Source: Massilia eburnea (GTDB lineage: Bacteria > Pseudomonadota > Gammaproteobacteria > Burkholderiales > Burkholderiaceae_D). From it: a stretch of 64,000 nt of DNA. Where the stretch lies: contig NZ_WNKX01000003.1 of the NCBI RefSeq assembly GCF_009720745.1, forward strand, positions 62,001 to 126,000, in the 5' to 3' direction. Position 1 is the first letter of the stretch; the number at the start of each line of letters is the position of its first letter. Shown piece by piece: positions 44,316 to 53,227 of this stretch. Below the pieces are notes generated by a model, which worked only from the letters and a program-made list of their open reading frames with translations, was not told the DNA's origin and made no database searches. The position numbers were made by a program, and so were the translations under genes.

Positions 44316-46700
44316 ATGAACAATCTTAAAATGCGGGCGATTGTCGTCTCGCTCATCGCGGCAGGCCTTGCCGCTGGCTGCGGCGGTGGCTCGGGCGGTT
44401 ATGGCGGTGCGTCAGCAAGCGGCACCACGGGCAGCACCGGCAGCACGGGCAACACAGGCACCCCGCCTGGCGGCAGCACCGACTCAGGCAGCACCGGCGG
44501 CACCAGCAACACGCCGGCCAGCAAAGCCACCACCTGGAGCAGCGTGAAATGGGGCGGCGGCGGCTACGTCAGCGGCCTGATCTTCCATCCGACCACGTCC
44601 AACCTGCTGTACGCGCGCACCGATATCGGCGGCGCCTACCGCTGGAACCAGGCCGCCTCGTCCTGGGTCCCGATCACCGACGGCCTGGGCTTCGGCGCGG
44701 CGGAGAGCAAATACCACGGCATCGAGAGCATTGCCCTCGATCCTAACAACGACCAGCTGGTCTACATGGCGACCGGCATGTACACCTTTGAAGGCAACGG
44801 CCGCCTGTATCTCTCCAGCGACCGCGGCGACCACTGGACGCACGTCGACCTGCCCTTCCCCTTGGGCGGCAACAATCCCGGTCGGGCCATGGGCGAGCGC
44901 CTGATGGTGGACCCTAACAAGCCTTCGACCCTGTTCTACGGCTCGCGCACGGCTGGCCTGTGGAAGAGCGCCGACTCGGGCCAGACCTGGGCCCAGGTGA
45001 CGGCACTGTCGTCCGTCAAGATGACCTCGGACCAGATCAATGCCGCCGGCGGCGCGATGGGGGTCGAACTGGTAGTCTATGACACCGGTTCCAAGGGCAG
45101 CGGCACGGCCACCCAGACCATCTACGCCGCCGTCGCGCCGGACTACGCCAGCGTGGCCGGCCTGACGTCGAACATGTACAAATCCAGCGACGGCGGCGCC
45201 ACCTGGTCGCCAGTCCCGCTGCCGGTCTCCGGGTACCACATCCCGCACATGGTGCGCGCTGCGGACGGCATGTTCTACGTCGTGTTCACCAAGGACACCG
45301 GCCCTGGCGCCGGCGGCCCTGGCCGTTTCTACAAATTCGACGGCAGCACCTGGACCTTGCTCAAGAGTGAAGACCCGCTTAACGGGACAAACTTCGGCCT
45401 CGGCGGCGTATCCGTCCAGGGCAGCGGCGCCACCACCCGTATTGCGCTGGGCGTGACCAACTCCTGGGGCAACTTCAGCGGCCAGCAGATCGTGCAGTTG
45501 TCCGATGACGCCGGCAAGACCTGGCGCGAAATCGAAGCGATGACGCCGGGCGAGACCGCATCGGGCTGGGTCGACGATGTCGAAATCGATCCGTCCAACC
45601 GCGACCACATCCTGCATGTGCACGGCGGCGGCATCATTGAAACCAAGAATGCGTCCTCGGCTTCCCCGACCTGGAGCGGCAACATCACCAACATCGAAGA
45701 AACCGCGACCCTGTCGCTGGTCACGGCCCCAGCCGGCGCACCGTACAAGTTCATCAACAGCGCTGGCGATATCGGCACCTGGCTGCAGACCGACGTCACC
45801 GTCAAGCCAACCCTGGCCCCCACCGCCAACTGGAGCAACGGCAACGCGGCCGACATGGCGTGGTCCGATCCGCTGTTTATCGCCGGCGCGGGCGTCGCAA
45901 ATTGGTCCGGTGCCGGCGGCTTCGGCTTCTGGTCGGGCGATGGCGGCAAGACGTGGTCGAACTTCGCGACCTTGCCAGCAGGCGCCCAGACCAATACCGG
46001 TGGCGCTGCCAGCGTAGCGGTACCGTCCCGCAACAGCATCATCTGGTCGCCGGCCAACTCGGTGCCGTCCTACACCACCAATAACGGCGCCAGCTGGACG
46101 GCGACCAACCTGCCGGCGCTCCCGGCAGTCGCGCAAGGCTGGGACCGTGGCTACCACCTGGCCGCCGACCGCAAGAATCCGAACAAGGTCTATGCCTACG
46201 ATTCGGGCGGAGCAACTTGGGGCACGGCCGGCAAGTTCTACGTATCGACCGATGGCGGCCATAGCTTCGCGCTGAGCCAGGGCTCGGTAACGGCAAACCT
46301 GGCGCCTAACGCTTTCTGGGCGACTTCGGTTGCGGTCAACCCGAACGCGGAAGGCGACCTGTGGCTGGCTGACGGCAACACCGTCTACCACTCGCTGGAC
46401 TCGGGCGCGACCTGGACCAAGCTGAATAACTTTGCTTCCGCCACCGGCGTGCAGGGCGCCAGCATTGTCGCGCTGGGCAAGGCCGCCAGTGGCGCCAAGT
46501 ACTCCGCTGCGGTTTATGTGGTTGGGACGATCGGCGGCGTATGGGGTGTCTACCGTTCAGACGACGCCGGTGCAACCTGGACGCGCTTCAATGATGACGC
46601 CCACCAGTTCGGCGGCATCGGCGTGATGGCAGCGGACCAGAACACCTACGGACGCATCTACGTCTCCGGTACCGGCCGCGGCCTGCTGTACTCCAACTAA
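44316..46700 (+). CDS. GH74 xyloglucanase lipoprotein (1)
   Basis: A 794-residue surface or periplasmic lipoprotein: lipobox AAGC near residue 20, then a Gly/Ser/Thr-rich linker to about residue 70. Two seven-blade propellers follow with many BNR-type repeats (SSDRGDHW, SADSGQTW, SDDAGKTW, SGDGGKTW). The catalytic Asp pair is probably in YARTDIGGAYRW and in FWSGDGGKTW. GH74 enzymes cut the xyloglucan backbone, and this is probably the first attack on the polymer. It has its own operator (F) and a terminator. Confidence 0.92.
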   Translation: MNNLKMRAIVVSLIAAGLAAGCGGGSGGYGGASASGTTGSTGSTGNTGTPPGGSTDSGSTGGTSNTPASKATTWSSVKWGGGGYVSGLIFHPTTSNLLYARTDIGGAYRWNQAASSWVPITDGLGFGAAESKYHGIESIALDPNNDQLVYMATGMYTFEGNGRLYLSSDRGDHWTHVDLPFPLGGNNPGRAMGERLMVDPNKPSTLFYGSRTAGLWKSADSGQTWAQVTALSSVKMTSDQINAAGGAMGVELVVYDTGSKGSGTATQTIYAAVAPDYASVAGLTSNMYKSSDGGATWSPVPLPVSGYHIPHMVRAADGMFYVVFTKDTGPGAGGPGRFYKFDGSTWTLLKSEDPLNGTNFGLGGVSVQGSGATTRIALGVTNSWGNFSGQQIVQLSDDAGKTWREIEAMTPGETASGWVDDVEIDPSNRDHILHVHGGGIIETKNASSASPTWSGNITNIEETATLSLVTAPAGAPYKFINSAGDIGTWLQTDVTVKPTLAPTANWSNGNAADMAWSDPLFIAGAGVANWSGAGGFGFWSGDGGKTWSNFATLPAGAQTNTGGAASVAVPSRNSIIWSPANSVPSYTTNNGASWTATNLPALPAVAQGWDRGYHLAADRKNPNKVYAYDSGGATWGTAGKFYVSTDGGHSFALSQGSVTANLAPNAFWATSVAVNPNAEGDLWLADGNTVYHSLDSGATWTKLNNFASATGVQGASIVALGKAASGAKYSAAVYVVGTIGGVWGVYRSDDAGATWTRFNDDAHQFGGIGVMAADQNTYGRIYVSGTGRGLLYSN

Positions 46701-46714
46701 GGCCTAAAACAATC

Positions 46715-46750
46715 AGGGAGGGTGGCGCCAGCTGCCCTTCCTTTGGTTTT
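46715..46750 (+). terminator. Probable terminator after GH74 (1)
   Basis: An 8-bp stem AGGGAGGG (46715-46722) pairs with CCCTTCCT (46735-46742) with one G-T pair, followed by TTGGTTTT. Confidence 0.6.
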
Positions 46751-46765
46751 CGCCGACAGCAGCTG

Positions 46766-46817
46766 AGCAGGCGGGTCAGACAGGACGGCCATCCGGCTTG
46801 GGTCTGACCCGCCTGCT
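46766..46817. repeat. Perfect 16-bp inverted repeat, REP-like or bidirectional terminator
   Basis: AGCAGGCGGGTCAGAC (46766-46781) and its exact reverse complement (46802-46817) flank a 20-bp loop. The element sits in the 190-bp gap between convergent GH74 (1) and GH42 (1). The GGGTCAGAC/GTCTGACCC core looks like dispersed palindromes of related bacteria, from memory only. I saw no other copy in this window. Confidence 0.6.
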
Positions 46818-46890
46818 TTACAGCTAATGGCGAATATTGAATTTCCTGGTAGTCCGTGAAGAACTTGCTTCGCAAAATTGGCGGCCTGGG

Positions 46891-48954
46891 TCACTTCTCG
46901 AGCAGGTCGACGCCCAAGGGCTCCAGTCGCAGCACGTCCTGCCAGCGTTTCCCAGTCAGTACGCCACTCATGGCGCCCTGGATCACGACCTCCTTGGGTT
47001 CACCCGTGGTGTTGACATAGAGCGTACGGCCGTCTACGACGCGTGCGTAGACGCCGTCGGGCGTTGCCGGCCCCGGCCCAATCCCCAGGCTCGCGTAAAG
47101 CTGGCGGTACAACGGCCGCATGAGTTGCGGATGCGCTGCCGTGGCAACGTAAATGGCGCGTCCCTTACCGAAGCGGTTGACCGTGATGGCGGGCGTCTTG
47201 CCGTCAAGATTGGCAAAACTTGCCAGCACTTCGGCGGTGGACGGCTCCAGCACCTCGTAGGCACCCAGTTCGGCCTTGACCTCCGTGCCATCAATCGTGG
47301 TCTGCAGGGTGCCTGCGTTGTAGAAGGCGTTGGTACGCAGGCCGAACACGTCGGTCAGGCCGCCGGGCAGCGGGGTGTCGTGCCACTGGTTGTTGTCATT
47401 CACCTTGGCTGACTGCGCGGTCATGATGACCGTACCGCCCTCGGCCACGAACTTGCGCAGGTTAGCAGTCGAAGCCGCATCGAGCAGATACAAGCCGGGA
47501 ACGATCACCAGCTTGTAGCGGCTCAAATCTTCGTGGCCGACGTGAATTACCGCCACGTCGACATTGTCCTTGAACAGCGGTTCGTATGCGTTATGCGCTT
47601 GTTTCATGTAGCCCGGGTTGACGTAAGGCCGCACCGTGTTGTTCATGCCTTCCTTCGGCAGGTTGGTGGCGATGATGTTGTCGAACGCGTAGGCGATGGC
47701 CACCTTGGGCTCTTGCAGGCGCGGGAAGCCCAGCTTTTCCAGCGTGGCGAATTCCTTCGCGACGGTAGCGAATTCGTCGAGCTTCCAGGAGGGCCGGTCG
47801 TCGTGGTCGATCAGGCCGAACAGCGCCTGTTCTTCGCCGCCGTGGTGGCTGTGCCAAGTCCAGGGCATCACTGCCTGCGCGCCCATCAGCAGGCCGAAGT
47901 GCGCCCACATGCGCGAACGTCCCGGTGTGCCGTAATACCCAGGGCCGCCGGCAGTAAACTCGTTGAACCAGATCGGAGACTTCATGCCGGCGCGCATCAT
48001 CGTCGCTTCGAACCCCGCGCTCAGGGGATCTCCGGGGTAGAAGCCCATCGCGCCGTAACTCACAAATTTGCGGTAAGTGGCCAGCATGTCGAAGCCCTTG
48101 CGCCCGGCGCTGTCCCACAGGTTGGAGATGGCAGGCTTGTCCGGCGTATTCTTCTTGCGCACTGCTTCCAGCAACTCCAGCACTTCAACGGTCTGGTCGG
48201 ACCAGAAGCGCCGCATGTCGAGGTAGCGCTCGTAAGGACCAGGGCCTTCGATATATGGCAGGCGCACTTCGTCCCACGTGTTGAGGTGGCGCGACCAGCG
48301 CTGCGAGGCCCAGGCCTTGTTCAATGCCGCCACGCTGCCGTATTTGCGTTGTAGCCAGCCGATGAAGCGCTTGCGGTCAGCCTCGGAGTACGACACCATG
48401 CCATTGCCGCTTTCGTTGTTGTAGCCGATGGCAAACAGCGCCGGATGCTTTGCATAGCGCTTGGTCATGGTGTCGGCCAGCCGCACCAGCAGGCGCCGGT
48501 AGTCAGGATCGCTGGTGTCGTCCATGTAACGCTCCACCGGGTCGAGCCGCTCACCGCGCTCGGTGACGATGTCGACGCCCGGGTACTTCTTGTGCAGCCA
48601 TATCGGCGCCGGTTGGCCCGGTATATCCACGATGACCTTCAGGCCGGCAGCCTGCATACGGTCCATGATCCAGTCGAACAGGCGGAAGTCGAATTTTCCT
48701 TCCGACGGCTCGAAGGCGTCCCACGCCAGGTCGCCCATGCGCACTACCTTCATCCCGGCCTGCTTCATGCGTTGGATGTCGCGCTCGATCTGCTCGCGGC
48801 CACTACGGTCGAAAGGCTGGTAATTGGTGCCGACGAAAAGCTGGCCCGCACCTGGCCATTCAGGATGGCCTTCGGTAGATTGGGCCACGGCATCTGCTGT
48901 GGCGAGGACGGCCAGTGCCAGCGCGCAGGCGGCGGCGATTCTTGTGAATTTCAT
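46891..48954 (-). CDS. GH42 beta-galactosidase-like enzyme (1)
   Basis: A 687-residue exported enzyme with a signal peptide ending ADAVAQS. The barrel begins LFVGTNYQPFDRSGREQIERD, the acid/base Glu is E181 (GYNNESGNG), and a nucleophile Glu lies in PIWFNEFTAGGPG around residue 330. A trimerisation-type glutamine-amidotransferase fold (VIVPGLYLLDAAS) and a small beta domain close the protein. It is one of two GH42 genes here; they are clearly diverged. It probably cleaves beta-galactosides of side chains. Operator G and a palindrome lie in its leader. Confidence 0.88.
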   Translation of the reverse strand: MKFTRIAAACALALAVLATADAVAQSTEGHPEWPGAGQLFVGTNYQPFDRSGREQIERDIQRMKQAGMKVVRMGDLAWDAFEPSEGKFDFRLFDWIMDRMQAAGLKVIVDIPGQPAPIWLHKKYPGVDIVTERGERLDPVERYMDDTSDPDYRRLLVRLADTMTKRYAKHPALFAIGYNNESGNGMVSYSEADRKRFIGWLQRKYGSVAALNKAWASQRWSRHLNTWDEVRLPYIEGPGPYERYLDMRRFWSDQTVEVLELLEAVRKKNTPDKPAISNLWDSAGRKGFDMLATYRKFVSYGAMGFYPGDPLSAGFEATMMRAGMKSPIWFNEFTAGGPGYYGTPGRSRMWAHFGLLMGAQAVMPWTWHSHHGGEEQALFGLIDHDDRPSWKLDEFATVAKEFATLEKLGFPRLQEPKVAIAYAFDNIIATNLPKEGMNNTVRPYVNPGYMKQAHNAYEPLFKDNVDVAVIHVGHEDLSRYKLVIVPGLYLLDAASTANLRKFVAEGGTVIMTAQSAKVNDNNQWHDTPLPGGLTDVFGLRTNAFYNAGTLQTTIDGTEVKAELGAYEVLEPSTAEVLASFANLDGKTPAITVNRFGKGRAIYVATAAHPQLMRPLYRQLYASLGIGPGPATPDGVYARVVDGRTLYVNTTGEPKEVVIQGAMSGVLTGKRWQDVLRLEPLGVDLLEK

Positions 48955-48980
48955 AGCGATGTGGGATTTGCATTAGGAAT

Positions 48981-49002
48981 GCTCGCAGAAGATTCTGCGA
49001 GC
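48981..49002. promoter_or_regulatory. Perfect palindrome in the GH42 (1) leader
   Basis: GCTCGCAGAA, two bases (GA), TTCTGCGAGC: a 10-bp perfect inverted repeat lying between operator G and the start codon, ending 27 bp before the ATG. It could be a second operator or an mRNA hairpin. There is no T-tract, so it is not a simple terminator. Confidence 0.5.
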
Positions 49003-49017
49003 GCCCGCATCGCACCG

Positions 49018-49050
49018 CAATTGCGAAAATGGCCAACGCAGTCAATGAAA
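49018..49050 (+). promoter_or_regulatory. Operator-like element G, ahead of GH42 (1)
   Basis: CAATT-GC-GAAAATGGCCAA, seven bases, AATGAAA. The CAATT end is 64 bp from the GH42 ATG; the element sits between this gene and the end of the broken GH74 gene. Confidence 0.65.
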
Positions 49051-49093
49051 TCCGTTAGCTCGACACGCCGCCGCCGTTCAGCAAGGCTGCCGT

Positions 49094-51442
49094 TTAGTTT
49101 GTATAGAGGACACCACGACCGTTGCCGGCGGCGTAGAGTCGCCCGTAGGTATTCCAGTCGCCCGCCATGTGCAGCACGCCGCCGAACTGGTGGCTGTCGT
49201 CATTGAAGCGCGACCAGTGGGCGCCGGCATCGTCGGAGCGGTAAACGCCCCATGCGCCATTGATCACGCCCACCACATAGACCGCGGCCGAATATGGCGA
49301 ACCCAGTGCCGCTTTGCCGAGGGTGACCACGGTGGCGCCCTGCACGTCCGGCCAGTTGTTGCTGCCCCAGACCGAAGAGAAATCACTGAGTTTGGTCCAG
49401 GTGCCGCCGCCATCAACCGAGTGGTACACGGCATTACCGTCAGCCAGCCAGACGTCGCCTTCCACGTTCGGGTTCACCGCCATCGACGTATTGCCGAAGA
49501 AAGTCACCATCGGGCTGGTCGCCTTGAACGAAGTGCGCTCGGTATAGGTATGGCCGCCATCCGTCGAGGCCCAGAAGTGTGCCGTATCCGACCATTGGTT
49601 CCACCATGCGCCGCCCGAATCGTAGGCATAGACCTTGTTCGGATTCTTGCGGTCCACCGCCAGGCGGTAGCTGCGGGGTGCGCCGCTGATCGGCGCCAGC
49701 GCCGGCAGGTTGGTCGCATTCCAGCTCGCGCCGCTGTTGGTGGTGTAGGAAGGCACTGCATCATTCGGCGCCCAGATTACATTGTTGCGCGTGGTGACGG
49801 CGATGTTGCTCGCGCCCTCCGTCCCAGCGGCAGCACCTGCCGGCAGGCTGGCGAAGGTGGACCAGGAATTGCCGCCGTCGCCGGACCAGTAGCCGGTGCC
49901 GACATGGCTGCCGTCGCCGTTGTTGATCACCCCCGCAGCGGCGATGTATTGCGGATCGGACCAGGCGAGATCGGCCGAATTGCCGCTGCTCCAGGCGTTC
50001 AGCGGACCCTTTGTCGGCTTCGTCGCCAGGTCGGTGTTGACCCAGGTGCCGATGTCGCCGGCGCTGTTGATGAACTTGTACGACGCGCCAGCCGGAGGCG
50101 TGACCAGGGACAGCGTGGCCGTCTCTTCCAGGTTGTTGACCTTCAGGCTCCAGCTTGGCGTTGCGGCGGATGCGTTGAAGGTTTCCCAGATGCCGCCACC
50201 GAAGACATGCATCACGTGGTCGCGGTTGGCCGGGTCGATCTCGACATCGTCCACCCAGCCGGAGAAATCGCCGGGCGCATTATGCGGCATGCCAGCCGCG
50301 ATTTCGTGCCAGGCCAGGCCGTCGTTGTCGGACAGGCGCACCACCTGCTTGCCGGGATAATCGCCCCAGGTGCCGGTCACGCCCAGCGCGATGCGGGCGC
50401 CCGAACCGGCGCCATACACGGACACCCCGCCAAAACCGCCCTGGGTACTGCTGTTGAGCAGGTTCCAGCTTTCGTTGCCGACGGTGCCGCCGAACTTGTA
50501 TAGGTAGCCGGGGCCGCCGGCGCCCTCGCCGCGGTTTTTATTGAAGACAATGTAGAAACTGCCATCGCTGGTGCGCAGCATGTGCGGGATGTAGAAGCCT
50601 GCCGCCTGCGATGGGACCGGCACCGGCGTCCACGTCGCACCGCCGTTCACGGACTTGTACAGCACCGACGTCAGGCCTGCCGCGTTGGCGTAGTCGGGCG
50701 CGATGGCGGCATACATGATCCAGGTGGTTGCGCCGCCACCCACGCCCGAGTTGTCGAACATCAGGTGCTCAATGCCGACTGGCGGCGGGTCGCCTGCGAG
50801 CGTGAAGCTGCCCAGCCCGGTGACGCGGTTCCAGGTCTGGCCCGCGTCCGAGCTTTTCCACAGTCCGGAGGTGCGCGAACCGTAGAACATGGTCGACGGA
50901 TTGGTGGGGTCGAGCTTCAAGCGTTCGCCGACGGCGCGGGCGGTGTCGTTGCCGCCCACCGGGAACGGCAGGCTGACCCAGGTCCAGCTGCTGCCGCGAT
51001 CACTGGAAATATAAAGGCGGCCGTTGCCATTGCCTTTGGTAGTATCGCCGGCAACAAAATAGACTTTCTGGTCATTGGCCGGATCGAGCGCCAGGCTCTC
51101 CACATCATGGAACCTTGCTTCGCCGCCGCCAAAACCCGGGCCATCGGTCAACGGCATCCACGTCGAATTGCTCGCGTTCCAGCGGTAGATGCCGCCCACG
51201 TCGGTGCGGGCATACAGCACGCTGGCATTGACCGGGTGGTAGACCAGGCCGGTGACGTAGCCGCCGCCGCCCCACTTCACGCTGGTCTAGCTGTTGGCGG
51301 CTGAACCGGCGACCAGGGCCGCAGTGCTGACTGCCGCACTGCCGCTGCCGGAACTACCGCCGCAGCCGGCGACGACACTGGCAACCAGCGCGGCCAATAA
51401 GACCGGGACTACGGTGTACTTTGCCTTGTATTGCGATTTCAT
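49094..51442 (-). pseudogene. GH74 xyloglucanase lipoprotein (2), interrupted by an in-frame TAG
   Basis: Translation from ATG 51442 gives a lipoprotein signal (lipobox VAGC) and a short Ser/Ala linker, then TAG at 51287-51289, codon 52. The same frame continues for about 730 codons as a full two-propeller GH74 protein that starts TSVKWGGGGYVTG. In GH74 (1) the matching stretch is TWSSVKWGGGGYVSG, so the stop lines up with Trp and is one base change from TGG. No other stop or frameshift is seen, so the event is recent, a sequencing error, or read through. Restart at GTG 51280 would lack a signal peptide. Confidence 0.85.
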
Positions 51443-51511
51443 CCTGTCATCCTTCAAAAGAAATGGCTTCATGGTTTGCATAGGAAAACCCCCTCTTCCC
51501 ACGCGCACACT

Positions 51512-51545
51512 GCAGATCGTGAGAATTGGTGAGTTTTCGCATCCA
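51512..51545 (-). promoter_or_regulatory. Degenerate operator-like element ahead of the broken GH74 gene
   Basis: Read on the minus strand: GCGAAAACTCACCAA, then CGATC after six bases. The CAATT block is lost, one base is inserted before CACCAA, and the second block is 20 rather than 22 bases from the first. It looks like a decayed copy of the shared element, but chance similarity cannot be excluded. Confidence 0.35.
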
Positions 51546-51646
51546 GACTAAGCAGCACGATTCCATTTCAGGTAGAACTTTCGCGCCAACGCCTTGCATT
51601 CTGCAAAAAGTTGAAGTGTGCGAAACGCAAGTGTTAACGCCAGGCA

Positions 51647-51670
51647 ATAAAAAAGGGCCCGCAGGCCCTT
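51647..51670 (-). terminator. Rho-independent terminator after xylR
   Basis: On the minus strand a 7-bp stem AAGGGCC/GGCCCTT with a four-base loop (51653-51670) is followed by a run of T (complement of 51647-51654). It lies 3 bp after the xylR stop. Confidence 0.85.
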
Positions 51671-51673
51671 GCT

Positions 51674-52861
51674 TCATTCCGTCTCCAGCGCCAACGCCCT
51701 GTCGCGGTAGGCCCTTGGCGTACATCCCAGCTCGCGCTTGAACACCAGGTGCATGTATTGGGTCGAGGTAAAGCCGCAGCCCAAGGCCACATCGGCAATA
51801 CTGCGCTCCCCGCACTCCAGGCCGGCCTTGGCGGCATCGAGCTTGAACTGCAGGATCACGTCGTGCACGCTGCAGCCCAGCTCCTGGCGGAAATAGGCCT
51901 CCAGCGAGGAACGCGACACACCGACATATTCCGCCACCTGGTGGGTCTTGATGCCCTGGCAAGCGTACTGGCGGATGAAGTGGCGCGCCCGTGCAACGTG
52001 GGGATGGCGCACTGCCTGGTGCTGGCTCGACGCGAACACATTGATCCCGGCCGGTGGCATCAGGATGCGCGTGTTCGACAGGCGCACGCCGTGCAGCATC
52101 TGGTCCAGCAAGTGCGCTGCGGTGCGCCCCATTTCCTGCGCACCCTGGATCACCGAACTGAGGGGAATGCGGGTCAGCATGCGCACCAGCGGGTCGTTGT
52201 CGATGCCGATCAAGGCCACCTGTTCCGGCACGGCGATGCCGGCGATGATGCAGGCCTGCAGCAGCTGGCGCGCGCGCGCATCGGTCACCGCGATGATGCC
52301 GACGGGCTTGGGCAGGCTGCGCAGCCAGGCGATCTGGCCTTCCACCGATTCGTCCCAGGCCGAGGCGCTGGTCTCGCAGCCGCGGAAGATCGGCGCCTCC
52401 ATCTTGTCCGCTTCCATCAGCGTGCGGAAAGCATTCTCGCGCTCTTGCGCCCAGCGGTTTTCCTTGGCCTTGGGCAGGCTGAACATGGCAAATCGGTGCA
52501 GGCCGACGTCGATCAGGTGGTCGCGGGCCAGTTTGATCAGCTTGAAATTATCGGTGGCAACGTACGGCAAGCCGCGCGGGTATTCGGCTTCGTCGGAGTA
52601 GGAGCCGCCAACCGCCACCACGGGAACGCTGCAGCGGGACAGGGCTGCCGCTACGGCAGGATCATCGAAATCGGCAATGATGCCATCGCCCTGCCAGTTT
52701 TCGATGCCTGCCAGGCGCAGGCGGAAATCCTCTTCCAGAAATAAATCCCAGGCCGCGCGGGTGCTGCCCAAATAGGCTGCGATACCGGATATCACTTCGC
52801 GGTCGAAACTCTTGTTTGCATTAAACAGCAGGGCAATACGGTGTGCTTTCGAAGTATTCAT
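51674..52861 (-). CDS. xylR: XylR-type regulator: LacI-like sensor with AraC DNA-binding domain
   Basis: A 395-residue cytoplasmic regulator. Residues about 8-275 form a periplasmic-binding-protein-like sugar sensor (RIALLFNANKSFDREVISGI, then ADFDDPAVAAAL and GIIAVTDARARQLLQAC). Residues about 285-390 hold two helix-turn-helix units of the AraC type (ARHFIRQYACQGIKTHQVAEY, split; DVALGCGFTSTQYMHLVFKRELGCTPRAYR, split). This layout is that of XylR, which activates xylose genes on binding xylose. It is the best candidate for the nine operator-like elements. The ATG at 52861 is preferred to a TTG at 52870. Confidence 0.9.
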   Translation of the reverse strand: MNTSKAHRIALLFNANKSFDREVISGIAAYLGSTRAAWDLFLEEDFRLRLAGIENWQGDGIIADFDDPAVAAALSRCSVPVVAVGGSYSDEAEYPRGLPYVATDNFKLIKLARDHLIDVGLHRFAMFSLPKAKENRWAQERENAFRTLMEADKMEAPIFRGCETSASAWDESVEGQIAWLRSLPKPVGIIAVTDARARQLLQACIIAGIAVPEQVALIGIDNDPLVRMLTRIPLSSVIQGAQEMGRTAAHLLDQMLHGVRLSNTRILMPPAGINVFASSQHQAVRHPHVARARHFIRQYACQGIKTHQVAEYVGVSRSSLEAYFRQELGCSVHDVILQFKLDAAKAGLECGERSIADVALGCGFTSTQYMHLVFKRELGCTPRAYRDRALALETE

Positions 52862-53227
52862 AATCGCCAATCGCCAAACAGGTTTCAGGTGAATGCTAGA
52901 AAGCAGTTTTCGCCGTGGTGGCGAATTCAGCTGAGCGATGATGTTTGCCGATATCGGAAAGGATATTCTTCATGCTTGTCTCCAATTAGCCAGGGTAGCG
53001 CCGAAAGGCATCCCCGGTCTTAATCATTTACAATCGTCCCCAATGACGGCCTGCAGCAAGCCGCCATGAATGACCGCGCTATTACAGTTCTGTTTTTATA
53101 GGTGGATAGCGGAAGCTAAGCCACAGCCAAAGCATAGGCGGACACCCCTGCGAGGCGGTAACGCCCCGAGGGGAATTTCTAGCAATGTGCAAAAATTGCG
53201 ATCAGTTCTGCAGGAAGTGCAAGCGCG
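52862..53227. other. Gap between the two regulator genes, with one stem-loop
   Basis: No gene can be supported in these 366 bp. A structured stem-loop lies at 53145-53173 (CCCCT...AGGGG outer stem, GGCG/CGCC inner stem, GTAA loop); it may end the membrane AraC transcript but lacks a T-tract. The xylR promoter should be in the 52862-53060 part, but no convincing -35/-10 pair was found. Confidence 0.5.

Noticed and set aside
51287-51289. TAG read as pyrrolysine or a programmed recoding site
   Set aside because: No pyl genes or recoding stem were seen, and the codon aligns with a plain Trp codon in the paralogue, so a simple point change is enough.
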